Assembly (NCBI RefSeq): GCF_000424385.1 | Contig: NZ_AUJU01000002.1 | Span: 1 to 64,000, forward strand | Length of the DNA: 64,000 bases | DNA from: Butyrivibrio sp. LC3010 | Lineage (GTDB): Bacteria > Bacillota > Clostridia > Lachnospirales > Lachnospiraceae | Direction of reading: 5' to 3' | Part shown: piece after piece, positions 43,271 to 52,767 of the stretch | How the letters are laid out: every line of letters starts with the position of its first letter | Numbering within the stretch: position 1 is the stretch's first letter | Made by a program: the position numbers and the translations under genes | The notes under the pieces: generated by a model | The model's input: only the letters and a program-made list of their open reading frames with translations | The model's database searches: none | Told to the model about the DNA's origin: nothing

Positions 43271-43284
43271 TAAAGGTATAAGTA

Positions 43285-44337
43285 ATGAAGGAAATAAAAG
43301 TAGATAACAATTCAAGCGGCAAAAGATTTGATAAATTTCTTGGGACTTATTTTTCAGAATGTTCCATGGGTTTTATTTTTAAAATGCTTAGAAAAAAGAA
43401 TATTACCCTTAACGGAAAAAAGGCAACCGGTAAAGAAATATTACAGAACGGAGATACGATATCTGTATTCTTTTCAGATGAAACCTTCAATAAGTTTGTA
43501 AATGTACACATAAAATCATCTGAAACCACTGAAGATAAAAGTCTTACCGAGTATGAGAAAGCCTTTAAAAAGCTTAAAAGTATTGAAATAATCTATGAAG
43601 ATGATGATATTTTACTTATAAATAAGCCTGCTGGAATATTATCACAAAAGGCTGAGTTTAAGGATATCAGTGTTAATGAGTGGCTTATTGGATATCTTTT
43701 GAATACCGGATTTATAACTCCTGAATCTCTGGGAGTTTTTAAGCCATCCATCTGTAACAGACTTGACAGGAATACTTCAGGTCTTCTTATTTGTTCCAAA
43801 TCCCTTCCGGGAGCAAGAAAATCAGCAGAAATGTTGAGGGAAAGGTCTGTTCATAAGTATTACAGAACAATAGTTTCAGGTAATGTTACAAGTGATGAAC
43901 ATATATCAGGCTATCTGATTAAGGATGAAAGAAAAAATACTGTAAAACTATATGGTGATAATGATGATTTCTCCGGAATAGATAGAAATAAATTATCACG
44001 AATTGAGACATCATACAAAGTTATTGGATATAAAAGCTTTACTATAAATGGTAAAAGTCAGGCATTTACCGAACTTGAAGTGTTGTTACACACGGGTAAA
44101 ACGCATCAGATAAGAGCGCATCTATCTTCAATAGGGCATCCTCTTATTGGCGATGCTAAATACGGACATCAAAAGGTTAATGAATATTTTTCAAAAAATT
44201 ATGGTTTAAAATTCCAGCTTCTTCATTCTTATAGACTTGAATTTCCGTCTATAGAGGGAGAGCTTTCAGGTCTTTCCGGCAAGTCTTTTGTTGCTCCTTT
44301 ACCTGATTTATATAAAAATATAGCCAATATCTGTTAG
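43285..44337 (+). CDS. Pseudouridine synthase, RluA family
   Basis: A 350-aa enzyme. An S4 domain (about 10-65: SGKRFDKFLG through GKKATGKEIL) precedes the RluA catalytic domain with the nucleophile Asp in NRLDRNTSGLL and the C-terminal LLHTGKTHQIRAHL. It modifies uridines in 23S rRNA or tRNA; the position cannot be deduced. The usual HRLD is NRLD here, a conservative change outside the catalytic Asp. Confidence 0.92.
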   Translation: MKEIKVDNNSSGKRFDKFLGTYFSECSMGFIFKMLRKKNITLNGKKATGKEILQNGDTISVFFSDETFNKFVNVHIKSSETTEDKSLTEYEKAFKKLKSIEIIYEDDDILLINKPAGILSQKAEFKDISVNEWLIGYLLNTGFITPESLGVFKPSICNRLDRNTSGLLICSKSLPGARKSAEMLRERSVHKYYRTIVSGNVTSDEHISGYLIKDERKNTVKLYGDNDDFSGIDRNKLSRIETSYKVIGYKSFTINGKSQAFTELEVLLHTGKTHQIRAHLSSIGHPLIGDAKYGHQKVNEYFSKNYGLKFQLLHSYRLEFPSIEGELSGLSGKSFVAPLPDLYKNIANIC

Positions 44338-44406
44338 TATTTCTTCGGTTACTGTTAATGATGTTTACGATAATATTATTAAAGTAATGTTTATAGAGGT
44401 GAATGA

Positions 44407-44940
44407 ATGGCAACTTGGAATTCAAGAGGTCTGAGGGGGCAGGCCTTGGAAGAATTGATAAACAGAACCAATGAGAAATATCAGGATGAAAATCTTGCAC
44501 TTATCCAGAAAATTCCTACACCAATAACCCCAATAAGAATTGATAAAGAAACCAGACATATTACACTGGCATACTTTGACCAAAAGAGCACTATCGATTA
44601 TATAGGTGCTGTTCAAGGTATACCGGTTTGTTTTGATGCAAAAGAATGCGCTAAAGATACATTTGCACTTGAAAATATACATGCCCATCAGGTTTCATTT
44701 ATGGAGAGATTTGAAAAACAGGATGGTATAGCATTCTTTCTGATCCATTTTACAAGCAGGGGAGTATTCTACTATTTACCATTCAGACATTTGAAAAACT
44801 ATTGGGACCGGGCATTAGCCGGTGGCAGAAAGAGCTTCACCTATGAAGAACTTGATCCTGAGTATGTTATTTCCGATGACTCCGAAGCTTTTATTCCATA
44901 CCTTGATCTCATGCAAAAGGATTTAGCACAAAGAGATTGA
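44407..44940 (+). CDS. recU: Holliday junction resolvase RecU
   Basis: A 177-aa nuclease of the RecU family, the Firmicute functional equivalent of RuvC. It has the N-terminal RGLRGQALEELINRTNEKY, the catalytic core STIDYIGAVQGIPVCFDAKEC (Asp plus the Glu/Lys pair of the PD-(D/E)XK fold), and the C-terminal RGVFYYLPF. It would resolve junctions moved by RuvAB, encoded earlier in the window. In many Firmicutes recU sits beside a PBP gene; here it does not. The his promoter overlaps its stop codon. Confidence 0.94.
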   Translation: MATWNSRGLRGQALEELINRTNEKYQDENLALIQKIPTPITPIRIDKETRHITLAYFDQKSTIDYIGAVQGIPVCFDAKECAKDTFALENIHAHQVSFMERFEKQDGIAFFLIHFTSRGVFYYLPFRHLKNYWDRALAGGRKSFTYEELDPEYVISDDSEAFIPYLDLMQKDLAQRD

Positions 44941-44965
44941 CAAACAAATTGTATTCTTATAAACT
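44937..44965 (+). promoter_or_regulatory. Promoter for the his operon
   Basis: A perfect TTGACA (44937-44942) overlaps the recU stop codon and is 17 bases from TAAACT (44960-44965). No T-box or attenuator was seen in the leader of about 55 bases. Confidence 0.55.
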
Positions 44966-45028
44966 AAAATAAATTTAACATAGTAATGAGTTAGCACGTT
45001 ACCGTATTAAAGTGCAGAGGGACATTTT

Positions 45029-46141
45029 ATGAATCGAAGACTTTTACACACACCTGAAGGTGTCAGGGATTTATATGGAACAGAATGCAGTGACAGATCT
45101 TTTGTGAAAAATGTTATTTGCAAAAAGATGTTTGGCTTTGGATTTGAGGAAATAGATACTCCTACATTTGAATATTTTGATGTTTTTTCAGAGGAGATAA
45201 GTGACAACAGTGCAAGGGAGCTCTACAAATTCTTTGATAAGGACGGCGTGACGATGGTTTTGCGTCCGGACTTTACTCCTTCTGTTGCGCGATGCGCAAG
45301 TAAGTATTTTCTAGAAGACGATGAGCCTTTAAGATTCTACTATAGTGGCAAAGCTTTTCTTAATACAAATAATCTCCAGGGCAAGCTTAAGGAATCAACT
45401 GAAATAGGTGCAGAGCTTATGAACGATGGCTCAATCTATGCTGATGCGGAAATGATCGCATTACTGGTTGAATCAATATCTTCAACAGGCCTTCAGGACT
45501 TCAAGGTAAGTATAGGTGATGCAGATTATTATTACGGAATCTGTGAAGAAGCCGGAATAGATTTTGATACAGAGGAAGATATCAGAGAGCAACTCGTAAA
45601 CAGAAATGCCTTTGCAGCTGACAGAATTATGGAAGAATATGGTGTTTCTGAGAAATATCGTGAACTTATAAGAAGTGTTTCAACCTGTATTGGTAATGCA
45701 AATGTTCTTGAGGAAGCAGGGCGCCTTGTTAATAACAAAAGGTCAACATATGCCATAAAGCATTTACAGGAACTATATCAGGTGCTTTGCAGTTACGGAA
45801 TTGAAGAATATATATCTTTTGACCTTGGTATGCTCAGTAAATTCAATTACTATACGGGAGTTGTGTTCGGCGCATATACCTATGGTGTTGGAGATGCCAT
45901 CGCCAAGGGTGGACGATATGACAACCTGCTTGAAAGATTTGGAAAAAGTGCTCCGTCCATTGGATTTATGATAAATCTTGATGATCTAATGACAGCTCTT
46001 TACAGACAAAAGGTTGAAATCCCGAAGAGAGAAGCTCAGATCACTATCGAATATACTGCTGATAATTTTACAGAAGCACTAAGTAAGGCAAAGACTTTAA
46101 GAGCTGAAGGCAAGCGCGTTATCTTGAAAGGAGCAAATTGA
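45029..46141 (+). CDS. hisZ: ATP phosphoribosyltransferase regulatory subunit HisZ
   Basis: A 370-aa HisRS-like paralog lacking aminoacylation motifs. It opens with LHTPEGVRDLYG and keeps VLRPDFTPSVARCA and FDLGMLSKFNYYTGVVFGAYT, but has no anticodon-binding domain. It forms an octamer with short HisG and confers histidine feedback. The short hisG follows after one base. Present with hisG, hisD, hisB and a HisIE fusion; hisC, hisH, hisA and a normal hisF are missing from this operon. Confidence 0.93.
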   Translation: MNRRLLHTPEGVRDLYGTECSDRSFVKNVICKKMFGFGFEEIDTPTFEYFDVFSEEISDNSARELYKFFDKDGVTMVLRPDFTPSVARCASKYFLEDDEPLRFYYSGKAFLNTNNLQGKLKESTEIGAELMNDGSIYADAEMIALLVESISSTGLQDFKVSIGDADYYYGICEEAGIDFDTEEDIREQLVNRNAFAADRIMEEYGVSEKYRELIRSVSTCIGNANVLEEAGRLVNNKRSTYAIKHLQELYQVLCSYGIEEYISFDLGMLSKFNYYTGVVFGAYTYGVGDAIAKGGRYDNLLERFGKSAPSIGFMINLDDLMTALYRQKVEIPKREAQITIEYTADNFTEALSKAKTLRAEGKRVILKGAN

Positions 46142-46142
46142 C

Positions 46143-46790
46143 ATGAACAGTGAAAACAGATATTTAACATTTGCTCTTGGAAAAGGAAGACTTGTTGAGT
46201 CTACAATGGAGCTTCTTGAAAAATGCGGGATCCACTGCGAAGAAGTAATGGATAAAAAGACTAGAAAACTTATTTTCACCAACGAAGAGCTTAAGCTAAA
46301 GTTCTTTTTGGCAAAAGGTCCTGATGTTCCAACTTATGTCGAATATGGAGCCGCTGACATTGGTATTGTCGGTAAAGATACCATCATGGAAGAAAATAGA
46401 AGCGTCTACGAAGTTCTGGATCTTGGATTCGGTAAATGTAGAATGTGTGTCTGTGGTCCGGAATCAGCAAGAGAGCTTTTACATCATCATGAAATGATAA
46501 AAGTAGCAAGCAAATATCCCAGAATTGCCAGAGATTATTTTTATAATCAGAAGCAGCAGACAGTTGATATAATTAAACTCAATGGCTCTGTTGAGCTGGG
46601 TCCGATTGTAAATCTTTCAGATGTTATCGTAGATATAGTTGAAACAGGAAGCACTTTAAGAGAAAACGGGCTCACAGTACTTGAAGAAATCTGTCCTCTT
46701 TCTGCAAGAGTCATAGTAAATCAGGTAAGCATGCAGATGGAATCAGAAAGAATCCACAAGCTTATCAATGATATGAAGGAGAATCTGTAA
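46143..46790 (+). CDS. hisG: ATP phosphoribosyltransferase HisG (short form)
   Basis: A 215-aa enzyme for the first step of histidine synthesis (ATP + PRPP). It has ALGKGRLVESTMELLEKCG, the ligand loop YGAADIGIVGKD, and the PRPP-binding DIVETGSTLRENGL. It is the short form without the regulatory ACT-like domain, so it needs HisZ, encoded directly before it. The stop overlaps the hisD start. Confidence 0.97.
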   Translation: MNSENRYLTFALGKGRLVESTMELLEKCGIHCEEVMDKKTRKLIFTNEELKLKFFLAKGPDVPTYVEYGAADIGIVGKDTIMEENRSVYEVLDLGFGKCRMCVCGPESARELLHHHEMIKVASKYPRIARDYFYNQKQQTVDIIKLNGSVELGPIVNLSDVIVDIVETGSTLRENGLTVLEEICPLSARVIVNQVSMQMESERIHKLINDMKENL

Positions 46791-48085
46791 TGCGTATAGT
46801 TGAACTTAATAATCAGACAAAAGGCGAACTTCTTGAAAAGCTCCTTAAAAGAAGTCCCTCAAATTACGGTGAATATGAAAAGACGGTAGCGGATATCATT
46901 GCTAATGTTCGCGACAGGAAGGATGAAGCATTATTCGAATATACCGCTAAATTCGATCATTTTGACATTACAGATAAGACCATAAAGGTTACAAGAGAAG
47001 AAATTGAAGAAGCATATAAGGCTTTAGATGACAGATTCATTGAAGTCATTAAGAAGAGTGCTGAAAACATAAGAGTTTTTCATGAAAAGCAAAAGAGAAA
47101 TTCCTGGATTGACACTAAGGAAGATGGATCAATCCTCGGACAGAGAATAATCCCCATAGAAATCTCAGGTGTCTATGTCCCAGGTGGCAAGGCTGCTTAT
47201 CCATCCAGCGTACTTATGAATGTTGTTCCTGCCAAAGTTGCAGGTGTAGAGCGTATTATTATGTGCACACCTCCATCAAAGGACGGAAAGGTAAATCCCG
47301 GAACGTTGGTAGCCGCTGATATTGCCGGCGTAACAGAAGTTTATAAGGTTGGAGGCGCCCAGGCAATTGCTGCCATGGCATTTGGTACTGAGTCTGTACC
47401 TAAGGTTGATAAAATCACAGGCCCCGGCAATATTTTTGTAGCTCTTGCAAAAAAGGCATGCTTTGGATACGTTTCAATCGACTCAATCGCAGGTCCTTCA
47501 GAAATTCTTGTAATTGCTGATGAAACTGCAAACCCAAGATATGTTGCCGCAGATCTTTTATCCCAGGCTGAGCATGATGAGATGGCCAGTGCAATTCTTA
47601 TTACCACCAGTAAGGAACTGGCACAGAAGGTTTCCGATGAAGTCGCAGAATTTACTAAAAAGCTTGAACGATCAGAGATCATAAATAAGTCTTTGGATAA
47701 TTACGGATACATTTTTGTTGCAGAAAACATGGAAGATGTTGTCGATGCCGCAAATGCCATTGCATCAGAGCATTTGGAAATAATCACAGCAAATCCCTTT
47801 GAAGTAATGCCAAGGATCAAGCATGCAGGTGCTATTTTCCTTGGAACATACTCATCCGAGCCACTTGGTGATTATTTTGCTGGTCCCAATCACATACTTC
47901 CTACAAATCAGACAGCCAGGTTCTTCTCACCGCTTTCTGTAGATGACTTTGTTAAAAAGACGAGTATTATTGCATATTCTGAGGAAGGACTTCGTAAAGT
48001 ACACAAAGATATAGAGTTATTTGCTAAAAATGAAGGCCTGACAGCACATGCTAATTCAATAGCTGTCAGATTCGAGGAGGGCTGA
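46790..48085 (+). CDS. hisD: Histidinol dehydrogenase HisD
   Basis: A 431-aa zinc enzyme that oxidises histidinol to histidine in two NAD steps. Characteristic segments are YVPGGKAAYPSSVLMN, GGAQAIAAMAFGTESVPKVD, GPGNIFVALAKK, GPSEILVIAD, SQAEHD and IASEHLE, including the catalytic Glu-His and zinc ligands. Length is normal. It overlaps hisG by one base and is followed after one base by hisB. Confidence 0.97.
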   Translation: MRIVELNNQTKGELLEKLLKRSPSNYGEYEKTVADIIANVRDRKDEALFEYTAKFDHFDITDKTIKVTREEIEEAYKALDDRFIEVIKKSAENIRVFHEKQKRNSWIDTKEDGSILGQRIIPIEISGVYVPGGKAAYPSSVLMNVVPAKVAGVERIIMCTPPSKDGKVNPGTLVAADIAGVTEVYKVGGAQAIAAMAFGTESVPKVDKITGPGNIFVALAKKACFGYVSIDSIAGPSEILVIADETANPRYVAADLLSQAEHDEMASAILITTSKELAQKVSDEVAEFTKKLERSEIINKSLDNYGYIFVAENMEDVVDAANAIASEHLEIITANPFEVMPRIKHAGAIFLGTYSSEPLGDYFAGPNHILPTNQTARFFSPLSVDDFVKKTSIIAYSEEGLRKVHKDIELFAKNEGLTAHANSIAVRFEEG

Positions 48086-48086
48086 T

Positions 48087-48674
48087 ATGTCCAGATTTGC
48101 TGAAGTTACTAGAAAAACCGGTGAAACAGATATTACTGTTAAGATTGAAATTGACGGTTCAGGTAAAACTGATGTAAATACCGGAATTGGATTTTTTGAT
48201 CATATGTTATCTGCAATTGCCAGGCACGGTTTCTTTGATCTTACGGTTAATGCAAAAGGGGATCTTTATGTTGATGGTCATCATACCGTGGAGGACACCG
48301 GAATAGTTATCGGCCAGGCAATAGCCAAGGCTATCGGTGAAAAAAAGGGAATAAAAAGATACGGTAACTTTTTACTTCCTATGGATGATGCGCTTGTGCT
48401 TTGTGCAATTGATCTGTGTGGCAGACCATATTTTGAAATGGATGCCGACTTTACTACACCAATGATTGGAGAATTTGATACACAGCTTGTAAGAGAATTC
48501 TTTTACGCTGTTTCCTATGGTGCTATGATGAATTTACATTTGAGAGTCATCACGGGAATAAATGATCATCATAGGGTTGAAGCCATGTTTAAAGCTTTCG
48601 CAAAAGCCTTAGATGAGGCAACTTCCTTTGATGAAAGGATAACCGGAGTCTTAAGTACTAAGGGAAGTCTTTAA
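48087..48674 (+). CDS. hisB: Imidazoleglycerol-phosphate dehydratase HisB
   Basis: A 195-aa manganese-dependent dehydratase, the single-function form without a phosphatase domain. It has the repeated metal motifs DGHHTVEDTGI and NDHHRVEAMFKAFAKAL, plus FFDHMLSAIARHG. It makes imidazole acetol phosphate. It starts behind GAGGAGGG, one base after hisD. Confidence 0.97.
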   Translation: MSRFAEVTRKTGETDITVKIEIDGSGKTDVNTGIGFFDHMLSAIARHGFFDLTVNAKGDLYVDGHHTVEDTGIVIGQAIAKAIGEKKGIKRYGNFLLPMDDALVLCAIDLCGRPYFEMDADFTTPMIGEFDTQLVREFFYAVSYGAMMNLHLRVITGINDHHRVEAMFKAFAKALDEATSFDERITGVLSTKGSL

Positions 48675-48701
48675 AAAATAAACCTTTGGAGAATTGATTT
48701 T

Positions 48702-49979
48702 ATGCTGAAAAAATTTGTACCTTGCATCTATTTACTTCATAAAAATGCAGTAGTTTCACTTGAAAATGCTGATATCATATCAGAATCGCCTGTAGCTCTG
48801 GCAGAAAAATATGATAATGATGATTGTGATGCGATTATTGTCTATGATATGTCCAACGGTGATTCTGAACATGAGGAATCTCTTGATATAATAAAGGATA
48901 TTTGCGGTCAGGTTTCCTGTGAGGTTTATGGTGCAGGTAATGTTAAGCGTATGGAGGACATAAAAAAACTCCTTTATGCCGGATGCAAAAAGGCTTGTCT
49001 TAACTTTTCAAAGCAGGAAAATATTGATATTTTGCAGGAGGTATCCGAAAAATTCGGAAAGGATAAAATCTGCATCTGCTATACAGAAACAGATAAGATT
49101 TCGCTTTATGATGAAAGTGTAAGAAAGTATGCTTCAGAGCTTATCCTTTTGAATAGTTCCGAAATCAAGAAGACTCCTGAAATAAATATGCCTACTATTC
49201 TGAGTCTTCCTGATCTGTCCCTTGATAAAATGATAAGGCTTATGTCACAGCCAAATGTCAGTGGACTTTCCGGAAAAGCTATAAATGCTAATTCGGCCGA
49301 AATAAGAAATATGAAAAATATCTGTGCCGAGAATGACCTGGCTGTTGATAGAATGCTTCCTTCATTCGAGTGGGAAGATTTCAAGAAAAACTCCGACGGT
49401 ATGGTTCCTGTTGTTGTTCAGGATTATCGAACAGATGCAGTATTAATGGTGGCATATTTTAATAAAGAGTCCTATTATAAAACTATAGAGACAGGAAAAA
49501 TGACATACTTTAGCAGAAGCAGAAATCAGCTTTGGCTTAAGGGAGAGACCAGCGGACATTTCCAGTATGTGAAAAAGCTTACAGCAGATTGCGATATGGA
49601 CACAATACTTGCCAAGGTAAAACAGGTAGGTGTTGCTTGTCATACCGGCAGCTATTCCTGTTTTTTCAATGAGATAACAGGAAAGAAATATGCTGAGAAA
49701 AATCCTCAGAAGGTGCTTGATAGTGTTTTCACTGTTATAAATGACAGAAAAACAAATCCAAGAGAAGGTTCCTATACCAATTATCTGTTTGATAAGGGAC
49801 TTGATAAAATCCTGAAAAAAGTCGGTGAAGAAAGCACTGAAATGGTTATCGCAGCAAAAAATGAAAATTCAAATGAACTCATTTACGAAATGGCAGATTT
49901 CCTGTATCATATGATGGTACTTATGTCAGAAAAAGGAATCAGCTGGGAAGAGATCACAGATGAACTTGCCAGAAGATAA
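48702..49979 (+). CDS. hisIE: HisF-like pseudoenzyme fused to HisI-HisE
   Basis: A 425-aa fusion. Residues about 220-325 are phosphoribosyl-AMP cyclohydrolase (HisI) with DCDMDT and CHTGSYSC zinc/magnesium motifs; about 335-425 are phosphoribosyl-ATP pyrophosphatase (HisE) with [14 protein letters not shown]. The first 215 residues align with a HisF/HisA TIM barrel ([10 protein letters not shown] in place of IPCLDVKDG; ICICYTE in place of VVAIDA), and both catalytic Asp positions are Tyr. The barrel is therefore probably inactive and structural or regulatory. The HisIE part should act normally in steps 2 and 3. Confidence 0.9.
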   Translation: MLKKFVPCIYLLHKNAVVSLENADIISESPVALAEKYDNDDCDAIIVYDMSNGDSEHEESLDIIKDICGQVSCEVYGAGNVKRMEDIKKLLYAGCKKACLNFSKQENIDILQEVSEKFGKDKICICYTETDKISLYDESVRKYASELILLNSSEIKKTPEINMPTILSLPDLSLDKMIRLMSQPNVSGLSGKAINANSAEIRNMKNICAENDLAVDRMLPSFEWEDFKKNSDGMVPVVVQDYRTDAVLMVAYFNKESYYKTIETGKMTYFSRSRNQLWLKGETSGHFQYVKKLTADCDMDTILAKVKQVGVACHTGSYSCFFNEITGKKYAEKNPQKVLDSVFTVINDRKTNPREGSYTNYLFDKGLDKILKKVGEESTEMVIAAKNENSNELIYEMADFLYHMMVLMSEKGISWEEITDELARR

Positions 49980-50006
49980 ATAATTATTCCTTTTTCCAAT
50001 AATTAT
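49980..50006 (+). terminator. AT-rich hairpin after hisIE
   Basis: ATAATTATT pairs with AATAATTAT around a 9-base loop. The stem is all A-T and no good T-run follows on the + strand, so termination would be weak. Confidence 0.25.
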
Positions 50007-50020
50007 ATTTGAGGTGTAAT

Positions 50021-51901
50021 TTGAAAGAAAAATTAGCATTATCAGATGAAATCCTTCTTAGCATTACTAAGCCGGAGCGTTACATTGGGGGTGAGGTTAA
50101 TAGTGCTGTGAAGGATTTATCTGACATTAAGATTAGATTTGCATTCTGTTTTCCGGATGTGTATGAGATAGGCATGTCGCATTTGGGAATACAGATTCTT
50201 TATGGATTATTCAATGAGTATGAGGATGTATGGTGTGAGCGGGTGTTTTCTCCCTGGGCTGATATGGACAGCCTTATGAGAGAAAAAAATATCCCGCTTT
50301 TTGCGTTGGAATCTCAGGATCCTGTCAAGAATTTTGACTTTTTGGGTTTCACTCTTCAGTATGAAATGTGTTACACCAATATTCTTCAGGTTCTTGATCT
50401 TTCCGGAATTCCTCTTTATTCCAAGGATAGAACTTTAGATGATCCGATTGTTATAGGAGGAGGTCCCTGCTCCTACAATCCTGAGCCGATAGCAGATTTC
50501 TTTGATATTTTTTACATAGGTGAAGGTGAAACAAAATACAGAGAGTTGTTTGACTTATATGAAGAATGTAAAGAAAATGGAACTTCAAGAGAAGAATTTC
50601 TTTACAAATGCTCACAGATTCATGGAATGTATGTGCCTTCTTTATACAATGTCGAATATAAGGAAGATGGTACTATAAGCGCCATTTCAACACTAAGGGA
50701 CGGTGTTCCTGCAAAAGTTGAAAAGGAAATATGTCTCGATCTTACAGAGAGTTATTACCCTATGAAGCCTGTAATGCCTTTTATTAGAGTTACACAGGAC
50801 AGGGTTGTGCTTGAGGTAATGCGCGGATGTATAAGAGGCTGCAGATTTTGCCAGGCAGGTCAGCTGTACAGACCACTAAGGGAACGTGATGTCAATAAAT
50901 TAAAAGAGTATGCAATGACTCTGATAAAAAATACCGGCTATGAAGAGATTTCATTAAGTTCACTAAGTACCAGTGACTATACCGGACTTAACGAGCTGCT
51001 TGATTTCCTTATAGATTATTGTAATGAGCATAAAGTCAATATTTCACTTCCATCACTGAGAATAGATGCATTTTCTCTGGATGTTATGAGTAAGGTTCAG
51101 GATGTAAAGAAATCCTCACTTACCTTTGCTCCTGAAGCCGGTACTCAGAGAATGAGAAATGTTATTAATAAAGGTCTTACTGAGGAAGATATTTTAAGAG
51201 GTGCTCACGAAGCCTTTGAAGGCGGTTGGAATAAGGTTAAACTGTATTTTATGCTTGGCCTTCCCGGCGAAACTACAGAGGATATCGAGGGCATAGGCGA
51301 TATTGCCAATAAGATTGCCGTTGAATATTTTGAAACTGTTCCTAAGGAAAAAAGAAACGGAAGAACAATTGAAATAACTGCAAGTACATCCTTCTTTGTT
51401 CCCAAGCCTTTTACACCTTTTCAATGGGCTTCAATGAATACAAAAGAAGAATTCCTCGATAAAGCAAGCATTACCAGAAAAGGAATAATGTCACAGCTTA
51501 ATCAGAAACACATAAAGTATAACTGGCATGAAGCAGACGCCAGTATGCTTGAAGGTATACTTGCAAGAGGTGACAGAAGACTTTCAGAGGTTATTTATAA
51601 CGTTTACAAGCGCGGATGTATCTTTGATGCATGGAGTGAATACTTTAAAAACGATATCTGGATGGAAGAGATGGAAAAAGCAGGTCTGGATCCCCTTTTC
51701 TATGTAAAAAGAGAGCGTAGTAAAGACGAAATTCTTCCATGGGATATTCTTGATTGCGGTGTCTCTAAGGAATTCTTATGGCGCGAGTGGCAGACTTCAA
51801 AAGAAGGTAAAGTTTCACCCAATTGCAGACAGTCATGTATGGGCTGCGGCGGCGCAAACTATGGCGTAGGCATTTGCTTCCAGCCCAAAACAGGCGTATA
51901 A
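50021..51901 (+). CDS. B12-binding-type radical SAM protein (TIGR03960-like)
   Basis: A 626-aa enzyme. The N-terminal region (about 20-200) resembles a cobalamin-binding-like fold; the radical SAM core carries C270xxxC274xxC277 in RGCIRGCRFCQAG. The C-terminus has extra cysteines (CRQSCMGCGG), which may bind another cluster. It looks like the TIGR03960 group, whose members pair with a TIGR03936 protein as here; the reaction is not established. TTG 50021 is chosen since GAGGTG lies 4 bases upstream; TTG 50009 precedes that site. The operon continues with an RNase E/G gene and the L21 genes. Confidence 0.85.
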   Translation: MKEKLALSDEILLSITKPERYIGGEVNSAVKDLSDIKIRFAFCFPDVYEIGMSHLGIQILYGLFNEYEDVWCERVFSPWADMDSLMREKNIPLFALESQDPVKNFDFLGFTLQYEMCYTNILQVLDLSGIPLYSKDRTLDDPIVIGGGPCSYNPEPIADFFDIFYIGEGETKYRELFDLYEECKENGTSREEFLYKCSQIHGMYVPSLYNVEYKEDGTISAISTLRDGVPAKVEKEICLDLTESYYPMKPVMPFIRVTQDRVVLEVMRGCIRGCRFCQAGQLYRPLRERDVNKLKEYAMTLIKNTGYEEISLSSLSTSDYTGLNELLDFLIDYCNEHKVNISLPSLRIDAFSLDVMSKVQDVKKSSLTFAPEAGTQRMRNVINKGLTEEDILRGAHEAFEGGWNKVKLYFMLGLPGETTEDIEGIGDIANKIAVEYFETVPKEKRNGRTIEITASTSFFVPKPFTPFQWASMNTKEEFLDKASITRKGIMSQLNQKHIKYNWHEADASMLEGILARGDRRLSEVIYNVYKRGCIFDAWSEYFKNDIWMEEMEKAGLDPLFYVKRERSKDEILPWDILDCGVSKEFLWREWQTSKEGKVSPNCRQSCMGCGGANYGVGICFQPKTGV

Positions 51902-52011
51902 AAATAATGTTATCAAACTATAGGATTGTCTGGCGATTTTCATAGTTATCGCTTTGAAAGTCATAATAGAGAAAAACATTATAAATTGCAAAAATTTAAA
52001 GGTTACAAAAT
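51902..52011 (+). other. Structured gap between the radical SAM pair
   Basis: Nested inverted segments are visible: ATAATGTT near the start with AACATTAT near 51980, and AACTAT with ATAGTT inside. No T-run follows. It could be a leader or processing element; I see no ORF with a ribosome site. Confidence 0.2.
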
Positions 52012-52767
52012 ATGATTAAACTAAGATTGAAGTTTTCAAAGCATGGTCCTATACGTTTTCTTGGACATTTGGATGTAATGAGATATGTCCAGAAAGCAAT
52101 AAGACGTGCTGAAATTGATATTAAATACAGTGAAGGCTACAGCCCTCATCAGATTCTGTCATTTGCACAGCCCCTTAGCGTTGGAGCTACAACAGACGGT
52201 GACTATATGGATATGACTGTTCTAAGCTGTAGTTCTCCCGAGAGTGTCATGGAATCACTGAACAGTGCTATGAATGAAGGAATTGAGATACTTGCAATAC
52301 AGGAATTACCTGAAAAAAGTGTCAATGCAATGACCAGTGTTGCTGCTGCAGAGTACATTATTTCCTTTAGAGAAAATAAGGAACCTTCATTTGACCTCTT
52401 ACATGAATTTACCGAATTCATGAAACAGAATGAGATTTTGGCAACAAAGAAGACTAAAAATGGTGAGAAGCAGATTGACATTAAACCGCTGATCTACAAG
52501 TGGGAGATTTTGGAAGATAAAAGTGTTCATGTTCTGCTATCTGCAGGTAGCAGTTCCAATTTAAAGGCTTCTTTACTTATTGAGAGCTTATTTGCATTTG
52601 CTAATGAAGAAATGCAGGAATTCGCTGCGAAATTTCACAGACTTGAGACTTATCTTGAAGGCGAGGATGAAGGCGGACACTATGTACAGCCTATGATTCC
52701 CGATATGTTAAACGAGTTATCTTTTGCTGCAGATAAGAATCTGACACAGGGAAAAATATATGTCTGA
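52012..52767 (+). CDS. TIGR03936/DUF2344-like radical SAM-associated protein
   Basis: A 251-aa soluble protein starting with KLRLKFSKHGPIRFLGHLDVMRYVQKAIRR, the signature of the radical SAM-associated TIGR03936/DUF2344 family. It has no Cys motif of its own and probably recognises the substrate for the preceding radical SAM protein. In some genomes the two are one polypeptide. Its stop overlaps the RNase E/G start by 8 bases. The substrate is unknown. Confidence 0.85.
   Translation: MIKLRLKFSKHGPIRFLGHLDVMRYVQKAIRRAEIDIKYSEGYSPHQILSFAQPLSVGATTDGDYMDMTVLSCSSPESVMESLNSAMNEGIEILAIQELPEKSVNAMTSVAAAEYIISFRENKEPSFDLLHEFTEFMKQNEILATKKTKNGEKQIDIKPLIYKWEILEDKSVHVLLSAGSSSNLKASLLIESLFAFANEEMQEFAAKFHRLETYLEGEDEGGHYVQPMIPDMLNELSFAADKNLTQGKIYV

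Noticed and set aside
44943..45028. Possible histidine T-box before hisZ
   Set aside because: The leader is only about 55 bases and lacks the stems and T-box sequence.
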